Below are positions 7,920 to 16,599 of a stretch of 64,000 nucleotides of DNA, piece by piece; positions within the stretch are counted from its first letter, which is position 1; every line of letters begins with the position of its first letter. A model generated the notes under the pieces. The model worked only from the letters and a program-made list of their open reading frames with translations, did not search any database and was not told where the DNA came from. Source of the DNA: Maritalea sp049801075 (GTDB lineage: Bacteria; Pseudomonadota; Alphaproteobacteria; Rhizobiales; Devosiaceae); the NCBI RefSeq assembly GCF_049801075.1, contig NZ_JBNAGG010000002.1:561494-625493 (forward strand). The letters are read 5' to 3'. The position numbers and the translations under genes are program-made.

Positions 7920-8210
7920 AATGGGATATGCAAGTGCTTTTTAAAGTGGTTGGGGCAAAAAAGTTGAACTATATGGCGTAAAGCCCGGATTTAGGCGGGT
8001 TTAGCGGTTGACTTTTTTGGGGGCGTGATCTAATTCAGCGCGATCAATTGGTTGTTTCAATCAATTGTGCACCCGGGATCTTCGGTTTTCATGCGCGGTT
8101 TATCCGCAGCAAGCGTGTTTTTCGCAAGGTCTGTCGGTTTCGACTCTTTATATATAGAGGCGGAGCAGAGGAGGGCGCAGTCATTCAAAACGATTAAAGA
8201 AGGACGAGCG
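7920..8210 (+). promoter_or_regulatory. rpsD upstream region and probable long leader
   Basis: The 291 bp before rpsD hold no gene I can support. A TTGACT at 8008-8013 could be a -35 box with a weak -10 (TAATTC) 17 bp on. A nearly perfect hairpin, CAATTGGTTG (8045-8054) with CAATCAATTG (8058-8067), loop TTT, follows. If that promoter is used, the leader is about 170 nt. A TATATA at 8149-8154 is an alternative -10. S4 is a known translational autoregulator in several phyla, so a structured leader is plausible but unproven here. Confidence 0.35.
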
Positions 8211-8828
8211 ATGTCTAAACGCCATTCTGAGAAATATAAAATTGACCGCCGCTTGGGCGAAAATATCTGGGGCCGTCCAAAAAGCCCTGTAAACCGTCGT
8301 GAATACGGCCCGGGCCAGCACGGCCAGCGTCGTCGCGGCAAGCTTTCTGACTTTGGTTTGCAGTTGCGCGCCAAGCAAAAGCTTAAAGGCTATTACGGCA
8401 ACCTCACTGAAAAATCATTTAAGCGTGTTTACAACGAAGCGACACGTTTGAAAGGTGACACTGGTGAGTTGTTGATCGGTTTGCTTGAGCAACGTTTGGA
8501 CGCATTGGTGTACCGCGCCAAGTTTGTTCCAACTGTTTTTGCTGCACGTCAGTTCGTAAACCACGGCCACGTGTTGGTGAACGGTAAACGCGTGAACATC
8601 CCATCTTACCGCTTGCATGTTGGTGATGTGGTTGAAGTTCGCGAAAAGTCAAAGCAAATGGCGCTTGTTTTGGAAGCGACACAATTGGCTGAGCGCGATG
8701 TGCCAGACTATGTTGACGTTGATCACTCAAAACTGACCGCTTCTTTGACACGTGTTCCTACATTGTCAGACGTGCCATATCCGGTTCAAATGGAACCAAA
8801 CTTGGTTGTTGAATTTTATTCTCGTTAA
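8211..8828 (+). CDS. rpsD: 30S ribosomal protein S4
   Basis: A 205-residue ribosomal protein, the 16S rRNA-binding assembly initiator that also shapes decoding fidelity. It starts MSKRHSEKYKIDRRLGENIW, contains the alphaproteobacterial GRPKSPVNRREYGPGQHGQR segment and the S4 RNA-binding domain (LEQRLDALVYRAKFVPTVFA, about residues 93-112). ATG 8211 is fixed by AAGGA 6 bp upstream; the frame is open further upstream but that part is not S4-like. It is a single-gene unit, not in a large ribosomal operon, and ends in a strong terminator. Confidence 0.97.
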   Translation: MSKRHSEKYKIDRRLGENIWGRPKSPVNRREYGPGQHGQRRRGKLSDFGLQLRAKQKLKGYYGNLTEKSFKRVYNEATRLKGDTGELLIGLLEQRLDALVYRAKFVPTVFAARQFVNHGHVLVNGKRVNIPSYRLHVGDVVEVREKSKQMALVLEATQLAERDVPDYVDVDHSKLTASLTRVPTLSDVPYPVQMEPNLVVEFYSR

Positions 8829-8849
8829 GTCGAGACGAAAATTAAAGAA

Positions 8850-8878
8850 AAGGCCGCCCATTTGGGCGGCCTTTTTTG
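8850..8878 (+). terminator. rpsD intrinsic terminator
   Basis: GGCCGCCC (8852-8859) and GGGCGGCC (8864-8871) form a perfect 8-bp GC stem with loop ATTT, followed by TTTTTTGTTT. It is flanked by AA/TT pairs that could also serve the convergent gene at 8899. Confidence 0.93.
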
Positions 8879-8898
8879 TTTGGGGGTTTGTGATTTTA

Positions 8899-10122
8899 TC
8901 AAACAGGTGATTTCGGCAACGGTGAATCTTTCGGGATTTCCGCTTCAAACTTACGTAGCCGTTTATAGACTGACATTAGCTTGATGATCTGTGGCCACGA
9001 ATCTACCAGATATTGCAATGAACTTTCCACGCGGCCGAACGCGTTTGCGACTTGTTGATAAATGCCAAGCGTAATAGCCCCCGACAGAATGGAGGGGCCG
9101 AGCGCAATGAGCGTGATAAAGTTGGACGCTTGATTGTAGGCCGAGCGCACTAAGTTAAAATAAAGATAGTGGAAAAACAGACGGAAGTAGTTTTTCTGTA
9201 CATCCAAATACAGTTCTTTGACTGTTTGTGGTTGCGCGCGATCCTCAAAATCTTCGGCGTAAACCAGCTCTTTGCGGTAGGCGGCTTCAACTTTCTGGTT
9301 GTTGAATTCCAGCCCCGGCAATTTGACGCCTACAGCAGCAAGCACCACAGTGCCGAATGCAGCCGAAACGAGTGCGACCCAGACGAGAGAGCCGGGAACT
9401 TCACCTATCAATGGCAGCGCTGTGATTTGTTGAGAAAGACCCCAGAGAATTGGCAAGAAGACCGTCAAGGTCATCAATGCGTATATGAAGTTTACACCCA
9501 GAGTTTCAACGCCATCTGCAAACCGCATTGCGTCTTCTTGAATACGTTGGGACGCCCCTTCCACATGGCGCAGGTGTGACCAGAAGCTCATATAAAAGAA
9601 GTTTATTGCCGTCCGCCAACGGAACACATAGTGACTGGTGACGAAATTAATCAACACGATCAACAATATATTAGGGGCAGCGACATAAAAGACGAAAATC
9701 AGATTTCCCCAATAGTCTTCCGGTGCGACACTGCCAGGGTCAGTCAGCGCGGTCTGTACAATATTAAAGAAATCGCCGTACCAGTCATTTAGCCATGCTT
9801 GCACTTGCACATTGGCAAATAGCATCAGAACGATTGTGGCAGACCCTACAACCGACCACCAATACCATCTGTGCCGTTGAATAAAGTACCACGGCACACA
9901 GAACAGATACGTGGACATTATCACATATTGATAGAGCCACACTTTCTGATTGGTCAGAAAGGGCGTGGGGTCGTCGCCGGGATTTGGTGTGAGGATTGGG
10001 TCTAGACTAATGACGCTTTGAAGCGCTGGGCCGATGGTGAACCAAATCAAAAAGCACAGTGCAGCCCAAACTGCGGCGCTGCCGAAGAAAAGCTTTGGTG
10101 CCGGAAAGAATGATCGAAACAT
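8899..10122 (-). CDS. SbmA/BacA-like peptide transporter
   Basis: A 407-residue inner-membrane protein of the SbmA/BacA family, proton-driven importers that resemble the membrane half of ABC transporters but lack an ATPase. Relevant features are FIQRHRWYWW (near residue 84), the family hallmark HVEGASQRIQEDAMRF (near 187) and the C-terminal LVDSWPQIIKLMSVYKRLR. About seven hydrophobic segments are present and the length matches SbmA (about 406). BacA takes up antimicrobial peptides, including plant NCR peptides in legume symbionts, and influences lipid A very-long-chain fatty acids. The host role here is unknown. ATG 10122 follows GGGAGGG. Confidence 0.92.
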   Translation of the reverse strand: MFRSFFPAPKLFFGSAAVWAALCFLIWFTIGPALQSVISLDPILTPNPGDDPTPFLTNQKVWLYQYVIMSTYLFCVPWYFIQRHRWYWWSVVGSATIVLMLFANVQVQAWLNDWYGDFFNIVQTALTDPGSVAPEDYWGNLIFVFYVAAPNILLIVLINFVTSHYVFRWRTAINFFYMSFWSHLRHVEGASQRIQEDAMRFADGVETLGVNFIYALMTLTVFLPILWGLSQQITALPLIGEVPGSLVWVALVSAAFGTVVLAAVGVKLPGLEFNNQKVEAAYRKELVYAEDFEDRAQPQTVKELYLDVQKNYFRLFFHYLYFNLVRSAYNQASNFITLIALGPSILSGAITLGIYQQVANAFGRVESSLQYLVDSWPQIIKLMSVYKRLRKFEAEIPKDSPLPKSPV

Positions 10123-10214
10123 ATGAATCCCTCCCAAGATCTGTCACAATTAGATGCATTTATTTGAAGGTGTGCAAACGCTTTCCGGCGATCTCACGAA
10201 TTTATTAACGGCAT

Positions 10215-10245
10215 TTGTGTTATATTTGATCAATTGGTGTATAAT
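10215..10245 (+). promoter_or_regulatory. Candidate promoter of the cupin-ttcA unit
   Basis: A perfect TATAAT lies at 10240-10245 with a weak -35 TTGTGT at 10215-10220 (19-bp spacer). It faces the cupin gene starting at 10317, giving a leader of about 65 nt. Confidence 0.45.
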
Positions 10246-10316
10246 TCAGGCCATATTTTTAATTTTTGACGTTTAAAACTATCGAAAAAACGACATTGCG
10301 CAATTGCAGGTGAAAT

Positions 10317-10706
10317 ATGCGTGTCAAATTTGACGACTTGCTAGAAAAGCTCCCGGGGCCGGCCACGCGCAAGTGGCCGAACGGTGTTTGGTTTGCGCCT
10401 GCGTTTTCCTCAGATACGCTTTCGGTTCAGCTCTATACGCCCAAAACAGGCACCTATCCCGCACCGCCGGGTGTGAACATCATTTACATTGCTATTCGTG
10501 GCCGTGCAGATATCTCAATTGCGGGCGATCGCCATGAAATGCAGATGGGCGATGTGGTGCCGGTTGAAGCTGATGTGCCGCATGAATTTATGAGCTTCAC
10601 CAGTGATTTCGCTGTATATGTGGTTTTCTGGCGCTCGCTGGCGCAAATCAAAGAACGTGAGAAAGCGAAGGCTGAAGCGAGGCGCAAGGCGGAAGAAAAC
10701 GCCTAA
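10317..10706 (+). CDS. Cupin-domain protein
   Basis: A 129-residue protein with a single cupin barrel (residues about 20-107). The segment EMQMGDVVPVEADVPHEFMSF is the second cupin motif with one His; the first motif is poor in metal ligands (PPGVNIIYIAIRGRADISI), so metal binding is doubtful. The last 25 residues are a charged helix rich in Lys, Glu and Arg. It precedes ttcA by about 50 bp on the same strand. The function is unknown. Confidence 0.75.
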   Translation: MRVKFDDLLEKLPGPATRKWPNGVWFAPAFSSDTLSVQLYTPKTGTYPAPPGVNIIYIAIRGRADISIAGDRHEMQMGDVVPVEADVPHEFMSFTSDFAVYVVFWRSLAQIKEREKAKAEARRKAEENA

Positions 10707-10757
10707 ACGGCTTTATTCTCGTTGCAAATAGCGATATGCCGGGGCGTGTATCAATTT

Positions 10758-11579
10758 ATGAGCGTGCCCATGGATCAGTCCACCACACCCATTCAAAATC
10801 TATTTGCGGACATGCCAAAATCGGTTGAGTTTGGCAAGCTGCGCAAGCGTTTGTTGCGGCAGGTGGAAACCGCGCTAAACACCTATCATATGCACGATGT
10901 TAAAGGGCGCTGGTTGGTCGCGCTTTCTGGCGGCAAAGATTCATATGGGTTGCTGGCGCTGTTGTTGGAATTGCAATCACGTGGCGTGCTGAAGCAAGAG
11001 ATATTGGCGTGCAATTTGGATCAGGGCCAACCAAATTTTCCCAAGGAGATATTGCCGAGCTATCTTGACAGTTTAGGCATTTCTCATCGCATCGAATATC
11101 GCGACACCTATTCCATTGTGACGGATAAGGTAGCTGAGGGAAACACTTATTGTTCACTCTGCTCTCGATTAAGGCGGGGCCACCTATACCGCATTGCGCG
11201 GGAAGAGGCATGTTCTGCCGTTGTGTTGGGACACCATCGTGACGATGTTTTGGAGACATTTCTGCTCAATATGTTCTTTGGGGGCAAGATGGCGACAATG
11301 CCACCAAAGCTGATCAATGATGAGGGAGATTTGGCGGTGTTGCGGCCGCTTTCCCTGTGTGAAGAGCAGGATTTGCTAAAATTTGCTGACGGGATGCAAT
11401 TCCCAATTATCCCTTGTGATCTGTGCGGATCGCAAGATGGATTGCAGCGGCAAATGATGAAACAGATGCTTGTTGATATGGAACGGAAGTCGCCGGGGCG
11501 GAAGGACCGCATGTTTGCGGCCCTGCAGAATGTGAATGCCAGCCATTTGCTGGATCCCAAATTGTTCGACTTTTCCTAA
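10758..11579 (+). CDS. ttcA: tRNA 2-thiocytidine(32) synthetase TtcA
   Basis: A 273-residue PP-loop ATPase that thiolates cytidine 32 of tRNA, using ATP and a [4Fe-4S] cluster. The PP-loop SGGKDS is at residues 57-62. The conserved cysteine pairs CSLC (132-135) and CDLCGSQ (from 220) bind the cluster and carry sulfur. HHRDDVLETFLLN is the second signature. ATG 10758 is chosen as the first ATG; 10770 is an alternative and the TTG at 10722 is unlikely. With trmJ in the same window, two enzymes act on tRNA position 32. Confidence 0.94.
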   Translation: MSVPMDQSTTPIQNLFADMPKSVEFGKLRKRLLRQVETALNTYHMHDVKGRWLVALSGGKDSYGLLALLLELQSRGVLKQEILACNLDQGQPNFPKEILPSYLDSLGISHRIEYRDTYSIVTDKVAEGNTYCSLCSRLRRGHLYRIAREEACSAVVLGHHRDDVLETFLLNMFFGGKMATMPPKLINDEGDLAVLRPLSLCEEQDLLKFADGMQFPIIPCDLCGSQDGLQRQMMKQMLVDMERKSPGRKDRMFAALQNVNASHLLDPKLFDFS

Positions 11580-11593
11580 AGCAGTTTGCCCGA

Positions 11594-12832
11594 TTATTGG
11601 CCGGGCGCAATCGCTGCGAAATGGTCGGCGCGTTTTTCTCTGATTGGCAAATGCAGCGCGGCGGACAATAGACCAATCATCATGCCCAGATACCAAACCA
11701 GATCATAATTGCCTGTTAGGTCAAAGCTGACACCGCCGAGCCATACGCCGAAGAATGAACCAATTTGGTGCGACAGGAAGGCAAAGCCGTACAACATACC
11801 CATATATTTGGGGCCGAAGAAATTGGTCACTAAGGCGGCGGTTGGCGGCACAGTAGCCAACCACAACAAGCCCGTGATTGCGGCAAAGATATATGTGGTC
11901 CATTCCGAAATCGGCAAGAGCAAGAAAAGCCCTGTGATCACAACGCGGCTGAGATAGATGCTTGCCAGTAGAAATTGTTTCGGCAAACGCCCAGCAAGGT
12001 AGCCGGCGCCCAGAGAGCCGACAATGTTAAACAGGCCGATCAAGGCCAATGCCCAGCTGCCAACGGTGGGGCTGAGGCCACATTGCACGAGATAGGCAGG
12101 CATGTGCACCGTGACGAACGCCAAATGGAAGCCACAGACGAAGAAGCCTGCCACCAACAAAACATAGGACCGATATTTGAATGCCTCGCGCAGCGTTTCA
12201 AACAATGGCATATCGCGGCCATCATCTTCTTGGTGCTCGGTTTTGCCGCGCAGGAAGAATGACAGTGGAATGATCGCCAATAGGGTGATGGCGAAGATCA
12301 ACAACGCATTTTGCCAGCCAAAGCCGTTGATGAGTTGTTGGCCGACGGGTGCGAATACGAATTGGCCTGCGGAGGAGGCAGCCGTTGCAATACCAAACAC
12401 AAAGCTGCGTTTTTCTGCTGGAACGGCTCGGCCGAAGGCAGCCATAACGACGGCGAAGGAGGCTGTGCCGATGCCGAGGCCCATCAAAAGGCCGGCGCCG
12501 AGGAACAAGGTGAGCTCAGTGCCGCCATAGGCCAGCAAAAGGACGCCGAGAGAATAGATGATTGTGCCAATGATCAGCGTTTTGGCTGTGCCATGCTTAT
12601 CGGCGAAGCCACCAGCGATCGGCTGGATCAAACCCCAGATGAGGTTTTGCACCGCAAAGGCCAAGCCCCAAGTTTCGCGTGACCAGCCAAACTCTGATGT
12701 GAGTGGCAAGGTGAATAGACCAGCGGTTGACCGCACACCAAAGGACATCATCGCGATCAAACAGCCTGATATAATGATCAAGGTGAGCGGATTGCGCGCA
12801 GTTGCGGCGGGAGTTGTGGCAGTGCTGGTCAT
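11594..12832 (-). CDS. MFS transporter
   Basis: A 412-residue major facilitator with twelve predicted membrane helices. It has the motif GGFADKHGTAKTLIIG between helices 2 and 3 (residues about 74-89) and a hydrophilic central loop (KTEHQEDDGRD). The start LIIISGCLIAMMSFGVRSTAGLFTLPLT resembles the oxalate/formate antiporter-like and monocarboxylate-type MFS group. The substrate is unknown. It converges with ttcA and is separated from the next minus-strand exporter by 107 bp. Confidence 0.88.
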   Translation of the reverse strand: MTSTATTPAATARNPLTLIIISGCLIAMMSFGVRSTAGLFTLPLTSEFGWSRETWGLAFAVQNLIWGLIQPIAGGFADKHGTAKTLIIGTIIYSLGVLLLAYGGTELTLFLGAGLLMGLGIGTASFAVVMAAFGRAVPAEKRSFVFGIATAASSAGQFVFAPVGQQLINGFGWQNALLIFAITLLAIIPLSFFLRGKTEHQEDDGRDMPLFETLREAFKYRSYVLLVAGFFVCGFHLAFVTVHMPAYLVQCGLSPTVGSWALALIGLFNIVGSLGAGYLAGRLPKQFLLASIYLSRVVITGLFLLLPISEWTTYIFAAITGLLWLATVPPTAALVTNFFGPKYMGMLYGFAFLSHQIGSFFGVWLGGVSFDLTGNYDLVWYLGMMIGLLSAALHLPIREKRADHFAAIAPGQ

Positions 12833-12939
12833 CGATATCTCGCAAGGTTAGGCACATAAATTGCACTGATAGACGGAAATGGGCAAATCAAAATTATTGA
12901 TCCCCATTTCACCGCCCGACAGGCTAGCGCCTTTATATG

Positions 12940-14169
12940 TCAGCTGATTGGATCAAATTGCGCTTTGAACAATTTTCCTTTTTCAGCGATCAGAACAAAG
13001 CATAGGCTGATGCTGCCCAAGATCACATAGCCCAATGCAATGGGAAGAACCGAGCCGTTATAGGCTTGACCAATGACAGTGCCGAGAAGTGCGCCGCCCA
13101 CGGTTTGCATAAAGCCAAAAACGGACGCAGCGGTGCCCGCAACCCGCCCCAACGGCTCCATCGAAAGTGAGTTAAAGTTGGTGCCCATCAGGCCGAACAA
13201 GAACATCACAGGGGCCTGAATGGCCATAAAGGCCCACAGCGGCAGTGCATTGAGATACGCAAGGATTGACCAGAGCAGGCTGAGAGCAATGAAACCAATC
13301 AAAGCACTATGCGAAAGCTTACGCATACCGAAACGGCCCACCATGCGCGAATTGATGAAAGACGCGAGCGACATCACGGTGGCGATGGCGGCAAAGGCTG
13401 CCGGAAACCATGGGCCAAGGCCGTAAAGCTCGCCATAAATCTGCTGTGACGGGGCCAAAAAGCCGAATAGCGCCCCCAAGGCGACCATGTTCGCCAATCC
13501 ATATGCCAAAGCAGGGCGGTTTGAAAAAACGATGGCGAAGCCCTCAACGATGATTTTGGGGCGGAAGGCGCGCCGGTTTTCTTCGGCCAATGTTTCTGGC
13601 AGGCGCAGAATGGTCCACGCTGCTGCAGCAATAGCGATGAGGGCCATGGCGAAATAGATATATTGCCACGGGCCAAACATAATAATCAGTTGGCCGAAGG
13701 TTGGTGCCAGCACGGGCATGATCATAAAGACCATCATGATCAGTGACATGACTTCCGCCATTGCGCGGCCGCCAAAGCAATCGCGCACCATTGAAAGGGC
13801 CACAACGCGGGAAGCGCCTGCACCCAAACCTTGGATGACGCGCATGGCCAGCATGGCGTTCAGCTCGGTGGTCATGGCCCCACCAATCGCAGCAGCTATA
13901 TAGATGGTGACGCCAACGAGGAAGGTGGCGCGGCGGCCAATGGCGTCGCAAAGCGGGCCGAAAAAGAGCTGTGAGAAGCCAAACCCGATCAAAAAGAAGG
14001 TGACGATGAACTGCCGATGATTTTCTGCTTCCACATGCATGGCTTCGCCAATCATGGGCAAAGCGGGCAGCATGACATCGATGGCCAAGGCGTTCAGCGC
14101 CATAATCAGCGCAGCCAGACCGATAAACTCAATCCGGTTTACGGACGGATTCAATTTTGCAATTTTCAT
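12940..14169 (-). CDS. Bcr/CflA-type multidrug MFS exporter (paralogue 1)
   Basis: A 409-residue drug:H+ antiporter of the DHA1 Bcr/CflA family with twelve helices. The family signatures are ALAIDVMLPALP (residue 27), GPLCDAIGRRATFLVG (motif A, near 73) and RVIQGLGAGASRVVA (motif C region, near 112). It is plainly paralogous to the gene at 15270-16505: LRLPETL, NRRAFRPKI, SFINSR and RVAGTAASV recur in both at equal positions. The stop lies close to other transporters. A 16-bp element shared with the paralogue lies 108 bp upstream. Confidence 0.92.
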   Translation of the reverse strand: MKIAKLNPSVNRIEFIGLAALIMALNALAIDVMLPALPMIGEAMHVEAENHRQFIVTFFLIGFGFSQLFFGPLCDAIGRRATFLVGVTIYIAAAIGGAMTTELNAMLAMRVIQGLGAGASRVVALSMVRDCFGGRAMAEVMSLIMMVFMIMPVLAPTFGQLIIMFGPWQYIYFAMALIAIAAAAWTILRLPETLAEENRRAFRPKIIVEGFAIVFSNRPALAYGLANMVALGALFGFLAPSQQIYGELYGLGPWFPAAFAAIATVMSLASFINSRMVGRFGMRKLSHSALIGFIALSLLWSILAYLNALPLWAFMAIQAPVMFLFGLMGTNFNSLSMEPLGRVAGTAASVFGFMQTVGGALLGTVIGQAYNGSVLPIALGYVILGSISLCFVLIAEKGKLFKAQFDPIS

Positions 14170-14276
14170 TGATCACCTGAACAAGGTTTTGGCCGTGCGA
14201 AAATTTTGGGAGGAATCGCGAAACAGCTTTGTCGAAATGTAGGACAATCATGCCAGTTGCGGCAAAAAAGCGCAAT

Positions 14277-14292
14277 AGGTTTGACCAATTGG
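14277..14292 (-). promoter_or_regulatory. Shared 16-bp element, copy 1
   Basis: AGGTTTGACCAATTGG on the plus strand (CCAATTGGTCAAACCT on the minus). It is identical to the copy at 16546-16561 and has the same orientation relative to the paralogous exporter genes. Here it lies between divergent genes, 108 bp from exporter 1 and 71 bp from the AEC gene. It contains the palindrome CCAATTGG and is followed by a second TTGACC. Confidence 0.55.
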
Positions 14293-14362
14293 TTGACCGG
14301 GGCTGCAAACCGACATAATTCCTTGGGTTGGGGCGCTACTCAATGCGTCAAAAGGAGTGCCA

Positions 14363-15304
14363 ATGCTGGGTGTTTTTGAGAGTATTTTGCCGGTTTTCGC
14401 GATTATTGTGCTGGGCTTTTTGCTAAGACGGTTCAATTTTGTCGAGGCAAGCAAATGGCAAGTAGTGGACGAGCTGTGCTTTTGGATTTTGTTCCCGTCG
14501 CTTTTGGCGAGCACTTTGATCAATACGGATTTGAGCACCATTGAATTCGATAAAATCCTGATGGTGCTGATGGGCATGATCATCACCATTTCGGCACTCA
14601 TGTTGGCGCTTTATCCGTTTTTTCGCAATGTGATGCAGCTTCGGCGGCCGCAATATACGACGTTGTTTCAAACGGTGACCCGTTGGCATGGCTTTATCGC
14701 CATGGCGCTGGTGCTCAAGTTTTTCGGCGAACCGGGCCTAGCGGTTATTGCAGTAGCATTTGTGGCTTTGGTGCCCGCGCTGCAATTGGTGAATGTGACT
14801 GTGCTTTCTGTTTTTTCCGAAGAGTATAAATTTAGTTATTTCAATGTGTTGAAGCAGATTTCTCGCAATCCGATTCTATGGGGGTGCGTTGTGGGCATGG
14901 TAGTCAATTTCGCCAATATCCCTGTGTGGGATCCGGTGCTGACCTTTTTAGATCTGCTGGGTCGTGCCGCGTTGGGCATCTCGCTATTGGCGCTAGGGGC
15001 AGGGCTTAGCTTGCGTGCCGCGCTGAAGCCAAGCCCGGTTGTTGGCGTTGCTGTCGTGGGTAAGCTGATTTTGGTGCCGCTGATTATGTTTGGTTTTGCG
15101 GTGCTGTTTGGTGTGACTGGAGATGCATTGGTGATTTTGATGATTAGCGCAGGTGTGCCAACGGCCATGAATGGCTATGTGCTGGCCAAGAAGATGGGCG
15201 GCGATGCCGAGCTTTACGCGTCCATTGCCACAGTGCAGACGGCAGTGTCCTTCTTCACGCTGCCTTTGATTATTTTACTGGCACGTTGGTGGGTTGGGGC
15301 ATAG
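14363..15304 (+). CDS. AEC-family transporter
   Basis: A 313-residue auxin efflux carrier (AEC)-type membrane protein with about ten hydrophobic segments. It opens MLGVFESILPVFAIIVLGFLLRR and ends with SAGVPTAMNGYVLAKKMGG (near residue 265), the conserved C-terminal AEC segment. Bacterial AEC proteins move dicarboxylates such as malate or malonate; the substrate is not predictable here. ATG 14363 follows AAGGAG. The 3' end overlaps the convergent exporter gene by 35 bp. Confidence 0.9.
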   Translation: MLGVFESILPVFAIIVLGFLLRRFNFVEASKWQVVDELCFWILFPSLLASTLINTDLSTIEFDKILMVLMGMIITISALMLALYPFFRNVMQLRRPQYTTLFQTVTRWHGFIAMALVLKFFGEPGLAVIAVAFVALVPALQLVNVTVLSVFSEEYKFSYFNVLKQISRNPILWGCVVGMVVNFANIPVWDPVLTFLDLLGRAALGISLLALGAGLSLRAALKPSPVVGVAVVGKLILVPLIMFGFAVLFGVTGDALVILMISAGVPTAMNGYVLAKKMGGDAELYASIATVQTAVSFFTLPLIILLARWWVGA

Positions 15305-16505
15305 CGGGCTGCAGTTTCGCGCCCCACATGCTGGCCATGCATGAGAGAATGCCCACAACCATAAAGCCCGCCGCGATCGGGGCTACTGTGTCGTTGTAAA
15401 AGCTGCCAATTATGGCGCCAATCACAGCGCCGCCTGCGCTGGAGATAAATCCGAGTACAGAGGCTGCGGTGCCTGCCACCCGTTTCATGGGCACCATGGC
15501 CATTGTGTTTTGATTGACCCCCGCCAAGCCGAAGCAGAAATTGAGCGGTTGGTGCAATAGCACCAAAAGCCAGAGTGGCAATACGCCCATAGTGAGTGCA
15601 AACATCAACCACACCGCGCCCAACAGCGCGAATGTGGCGCTGGCGGCCAAGGCAACTTTTTCGACCGAGAATTTATCGACCAAACGCGAATTGATGAAGG
15701 ATGCGACCGCCATGTTCGAGGCGGTGAGGGCGATCATCAGGGGATAGATGGCGCCAAGGTCATAAATCTCCAAATAAATCTGGGGCGATGTGCCCAAGAA
15801 GCCGATAATCGCACCAAGCAGCAACGCCTGTGCCCAGCCAAACAGGAGTGACGACGGTGTGGTGAACACAATGCGGAAACCTTCCAAAATGATTTTGGGG
15901 CGGAAAGCACGTGTGTTTTCAATCGACAATGTTTCGGGCAACCGCAGAAACACCCAGACTAAAGCGACAACGGCCATGATGGCCATAAAGGCGAAAACGC
16001 TTTGCCAAGGTAGGAAGAGGATTAAAAGCTGACCTAGACTTGGCGCAATGATGGGCATGGCCATAAACACCATAACGATCAGCGACATGGTTTTGGCCAG
16101 CTTTTTGCCTTCAAATACGTCGCGAACCACGGCAAATGCGATCACGCGGGAGGCGCCTGCGCCTAGGCCCTGCACCAATCGAAGGGCAAGCAAGGAATTG
16201 AAATCGGTGACAAACGAGGCTAGGGCGACGGGCACAAAGAAGATTAAAATGCCGATGAAAGCGGTGTTGCGGCGGCCAATCGCGTCTGACAATGGGCCAT
16301 AAAACAGCTGGCTGAGGCCAAAACCAATCAAATAATAAGTGATCACCAATTGCTGTTGATTGTCGCCGATGGCGCCGAGTGATGATGCGATTTCGGGCAA
16401 GGCGGGCAACATTATGTCGATGGCCACGGCATTAAGCGCCATCAACGTGGCGGCCAGCAGCACAAACTCAACATAATTTGTATTGGGATTCAGCTTAAGA
16501 CGCAT
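15270..16505 (-). CDS. Bcr/CflA-type multidrug MFS exporter (paralogue 2)
   Basis: A 411-residue DHA1 Bcr/CflA-type exporter. Signatures are AVAIDIMLPALPEI, GPLSDAIGRRNTAFIG and RLVQGLGAGASRVIA. By eye roughly half the residues match paralogue 1 across the N-terminal half, so the pair arose by duplication with the AEC gene between them. ATG 16505 is preferred to the in-frame TTG at 16517. Its C-terminus runs 35 bp into the AEC gene on the opposite strand. Confidence 0.92.
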   Translation of the reverse strand: MRLKLNPNTNYVEFVLLAATLMALNAVAIDIMLPALPEIASSLGAIGDNQQQLVITYYLIGFGLSQLFYGPLSDAIGRRNTAFIGILIFFVPVALASFVTDFNSLLALRLVQGLGAGASRVIAFAVVRDVFEGKKLAKTMSLIVMVFMAMPIIAPSLGQLLILFLPWQSVFAFMAIMAVVALVWVFLRLPETLSIENTRAFRPKIILEGFRIVFTTPSSLLFGWAQALLLGAIIGFLGTSPQIYLEIYDLGAIYPLMIALTASNMAVASFINSRLVDKFSVEKVALAASATFALLGAVWLMFALTMGVLPLWLLVLLHQPLNFCFGLAGVNQNTMAMVPMKRVAGTAASVLGFISSAGGAVIGAIIGSFYNDTVAPIAAGFMVVGILSCMASMWGAKLQPAMPQPTNVPVK

Positions 16506-16545
16506 CAATACTCGCAATCAACAAAAAGTGCTTTATTGATGCGAC

Positions 16546-16561
16546 AGGTTTGACCAATTGG
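16546..16561 (-). promoter_or_regulatory. Shared 16-bp element, copy 2
   Basis: Identical to 14277-14292. It ends 41 bp upstream of paralogue 2, where promoter or operator elements are expected. The minus strand continues with a different sequence, so the identity is limited to the element itself. Confidence 0.55.
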
Positions 16562-16564
16562 CAA

Positions 16565-16591
16565 GCCCTGACGAACTATTTCCGCCAGGGC
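16565..16591 (-). terminator. Weak hairpin after ytoQ
   Basis: GCCCTGACG and CGCCAGGGC form a stem with one mismatch directly after the ytoQ stop. There is no U tract, so intrinsic termination is doubtful. Confidence 0.3.
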
Positions 16592-16599
16592 GTAAAATT

